A stretch of 7,517 nt of DNA from NCBI GenBank assembly GCA_022425445.1, contig JAKMFM010000070.1, positions 1 to 7,517 on the forward strand, read 5' to 3'. Positions 6,374 through 7,517 of this stretch are shown in pieces (the first letter of the stretch is position 1; every line of letters begins with the position of its first letter). The notes under the pieces were generated by a model. The model worked only from the letters and a program-made list of their open reading frames with translations. It ran no database searches and was not told the origin of the DNA. Position numbers and translations under genes: made by a program. This stretch comes from Planktomarina sp. (GTDB taxonomy: Bacteria; Pseudomonadota; Alphaproteobacteria; Rhodobacterales; Rhodobacteraceae).

Positions 6374-6391
6374 TTGTCAATTTATTTACAA
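6374..6391. repeat. 18-bp imperfect palindrome, possible operator
   Basis: TTGTCAAT (6374-6381) and ATTTACAA (6384-6391) are inverted repeats matching at 7 of 8 positions around a TT centre. The right arm, ATTTACAA, recurs exactly at 6416-6423, 32 bp away or about three helical turns. The element is next to the GATAAT-type -10 on the minus strand and also contains TTGACA (6380-6375, minus strand). It could be a binding site for a dimeric regulator. Confidence 0.35.
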
Positions 6392-6393
6392 TT

Positions 6394-6423
6394 ATTATCA
6401 AGTACCCGTGCAATAATTTACAA
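6394..6423 (-). promoter_or_regulatory. Candidate sigma70-type promoter for the XRE regulator gene
   Basis: The minus strand has TTGTAA (6423-6418, 4/6 to TTGACA), an 18-base spacer, then GATAAT (6399-6394, 5/6 to TATAAT). A start near 6387 would give a ~65-base leader. A competing choice uses the perfect -35 TTGACA at 6380-6375, with a poor -10 (CAACAG, 6357-6352) after 17 bases; that would place the TTGCA boxes over the -10. Sequence alone cannot decide between them. Confidence 0.3.
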
Positions 6424-6557
6424 AATATTTGAATCAATCGACACCAACGTTGCACAACAATCCATCAAAGAGCGAAACTGTGGCAACACTGAGAAGTGTG
6501 TTTTCGGGGGAATCGCAAAATAAGAGTGGGCCCCTTTATTCAATCGGGAGGACTTAA

Positions 6558-7517
6558 ATGTCTAAATCAATTATGAGCCGTCGCAACGTGTTGCAAGCTG
6601 GCGCCGCTGCTGGCGCTGGCATCGCACTGCCGACGATCCTTACCGCAGGCAGCCATTCTGGCTACCTCAACGCACCAACTGGCAGCACTGTCACACTCGG
6701 CTTCAACGTACCACAATCTGGCCCCTACGCAGATGAGGGTGCCGATGAATTGCGCGCCTACATGCTCGCCGTTGAGCACCTAAACGGTGGCGGCGATGGT
6801 GGCATGATGAACACTTTTTCCTCCAAAGCGTTGCAAGGCAACGGTATTTTGGGCAAAAAAGTAGAGTATGTCACAGGCGACACGCAAACGAAATCTGACG
6901 CGGCGCGCGCCTCTGCAAAATCCATGATCGAAAAAGATGGCGCGATCATGATCACTGGCGGCTCGTCTTCAGGCGTTGCTGTGGCCGTGCAAGCATTGTG
7001 TCAAGAAGCCGGCGTCATCTTTATGGCAGGTCTGACACACTCCAACGACACAACAGGAAAAGACAAGAAGGCCAACGGCTTCCGTCACTTCTTCAACTCC
7101 TATATGTCCGGTGCCGCTCTGGCTCCAGTGCTTGCAGCAAATTACGGTACAGACCGTAAAGCCTATCACCTGACCGCTGACTACAACTGGGGTTACACAA
7201 CTGAAGAGGCCGTGCGCTCCTCAACTGAAGCAATGGGCTGGGAAACTGTAAACGCGGTGAAAACTCCGCTGACACAGACTGACTTCTCCTCCTACATCGC
7301 GCCAGTTCTGCAATCGGACGCGGATGTTCTCGTGTTGAACCACTACGGCGGAAACATGGTGAATTCTTTGACAAACGCTGTTCAGTTTGGCCTCCGTGAC
7401 AAGCTGGTTAATAACAAGAACTTTGAGATTGTTGTTCCATTGTACTCTCGCCTCATGGCGAAAGGTGCGGGCGCCAACGTTAAAGGTATCTTTGGTTCCA
7501 CCAACTGGCACTGGTCG
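6558..7517 (+). CDS. ABC transporter substrate-binding protein, Tat-exported, 3' partial (Peripla_BP_5/6, branched-chain amino acid type)
   Basis: The first 320 codons of a periplasmic solute-binding protein are present and open to the window edge. The N-terminus MSKSIMSRRNVLQAGAAAGAG has a twin-arginine motif (Ser7-Arg8-Arg9-Asn10-Val11-Leu12) and an alanine/glycine-rich core, so export through Tat is likely, with cleavage around residues 30-34; no lipobox cysteine is seen. The mature part has type I binding-fold features: TVTLGFNVPQSGPYADEG (44-61), GILGKKVEYVTGDTQT, then MITGGSSSGVAVAVQ and TADYNWGY. These place it with the branched-chain amino acid/urea/amide binding proteins. The ligand cannot be told. 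GGAGG (6547-6551) lies 6 bases before the ATG, an excellent ribosome site fitting high expression. Permease and ATPase genes would be expected beyond the window. It diverges from the XRE regulator, which may control it. Confidence 0.9.
   Translation, partial: MSKSIMSRRNVLQAGAAAGAGIALPTILTAGSHSGYLNAPTGSTVTLGFNVPQSGPYADEGADELRAYMLAVEHLNGGGDGGMMNTFSSKALQGNGILGKKVEYVTGDTQTKSDAARASAKSMIEKDGAIMITGGSSSGVAVAVQALCQEAGVIFMAGLTHSNDTTGKDKKANGFRHFFNSYMSGAALAPVLAANYGTDRKAYHLTADYNWGYTTEEAVRSSTEAMGWETVNAVKTPLTQTDFSSYIAPVLQSDADVLVLNHYGGNMVNSLTNAVQFGLRDKLVNNKNFEIVVPLYSRLMAKGAGANVKGIFGSTNWHWS

Larger units (their letters stand above)
6323..6557. other. Divergent regulatory region between the regulator and binding-protein genes
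   Basis: This 235-bp region contains no gene. Its left half (6370-6440) is AT-rich and carries the candidate promoters and palindrome listed separately. The right half holds a short inverted repeat (ACACT-GAGA-AGTGT, 6486-6499) and the strong ribosome site before 6558. For the rightward gene I see no clear -35/-10 pair. TGCAATAAT (6409-6417) could be an extended -10, which would give a leader of about 135 bases. A GANTC methylation site (GAATC) lies at 6431-6435. Confidence 0.5.

Noticed and set aside
6486..6499. Hairpin ACACT-GAGA-AGTGT followed by TTTT at 6501-6504
   Set aside because: A five-base stem is too weak for a terminator or attenuator, and such a stem is expected by chance in a region this size.
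6519..6540. AATAA...GGGCCC...TTATT symmetry just before the binding-protein ribosome site
   Set aside because: The outer arms and the central GGGCCC have different centres, so it is not one coherent palindrome and cannot form a sensible hairpin loop.

Overview
The window looks like chromosomal DNA from a marine-type alphaproteobacterium of the Rhodobacterales (Roseobacter group). The evidence is family-level: a DUF2312/GapR-like protein, a DUF442-type phosphatase-like protein, a symporter-STAC-histidine kinase fusion, a DUF2083 (ScfR/RamB-like) XRE regulator and a Tat-exported periplasmic binding protein, all in moderate-GC DNA. No phage, IS, CRISPR, tRNA or rRNA is visible.

Left part (1-1670). 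The 3' end of a conserved protein of unknown function is read in two frames, joined by an apparent one-base insertion in a C6 run near 166-171. Facing it is a DUF2312/GapR-like gene whose best start (ATG at 864 with a good Shine-Dalgarno) is followed by a stop at codon 8. Both lesions could be real or sequencing errors. Two + strand genes follow: a 70-aa two-helix membrane protein and a DUF442 phosphatase-like protein. The latter overlaps the kinase gene tail to tail by 20 bp.

Centre and right (1651-6322, - strand). Four genes form a signalling unit, in transcription order: a XRE-family regulator with a C-terminal DUF2083-like region, a stand-alone receiver domain, an 89-aa two-helix membrane protein, and an 884-aa Na+/solute-symporter-type histidine kinase. 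The last three are tightly coupled (4-bp overlap, then directly abutting). By analogy with CrbS kinases and with RamB/PccR regulators, the likely theme is sensing of acetate or other short-chain acids or their CoA esters; the exact ligand is not visible. The receiver has no output domain. The regulator carries, between its HTH and its DUF2083-like region, a segment resembling a histidine-kinase DHp helix pair, and this aligns with the H-box of the kinase in the same cluster. This suggests an untested wiring in which the receiver docks on the transcription factor.

Right end (6323-7517). A 235-bp divergent intergenic region holds candidate promoters, an 18-bp imperfect palindrome and a TTGCA tandem resembling ScfR-type sites. 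It separates the regulator from a Tat-exported ABC-transporter solute-binding protein that runs off the window. The regulator may control itself and this transporter.
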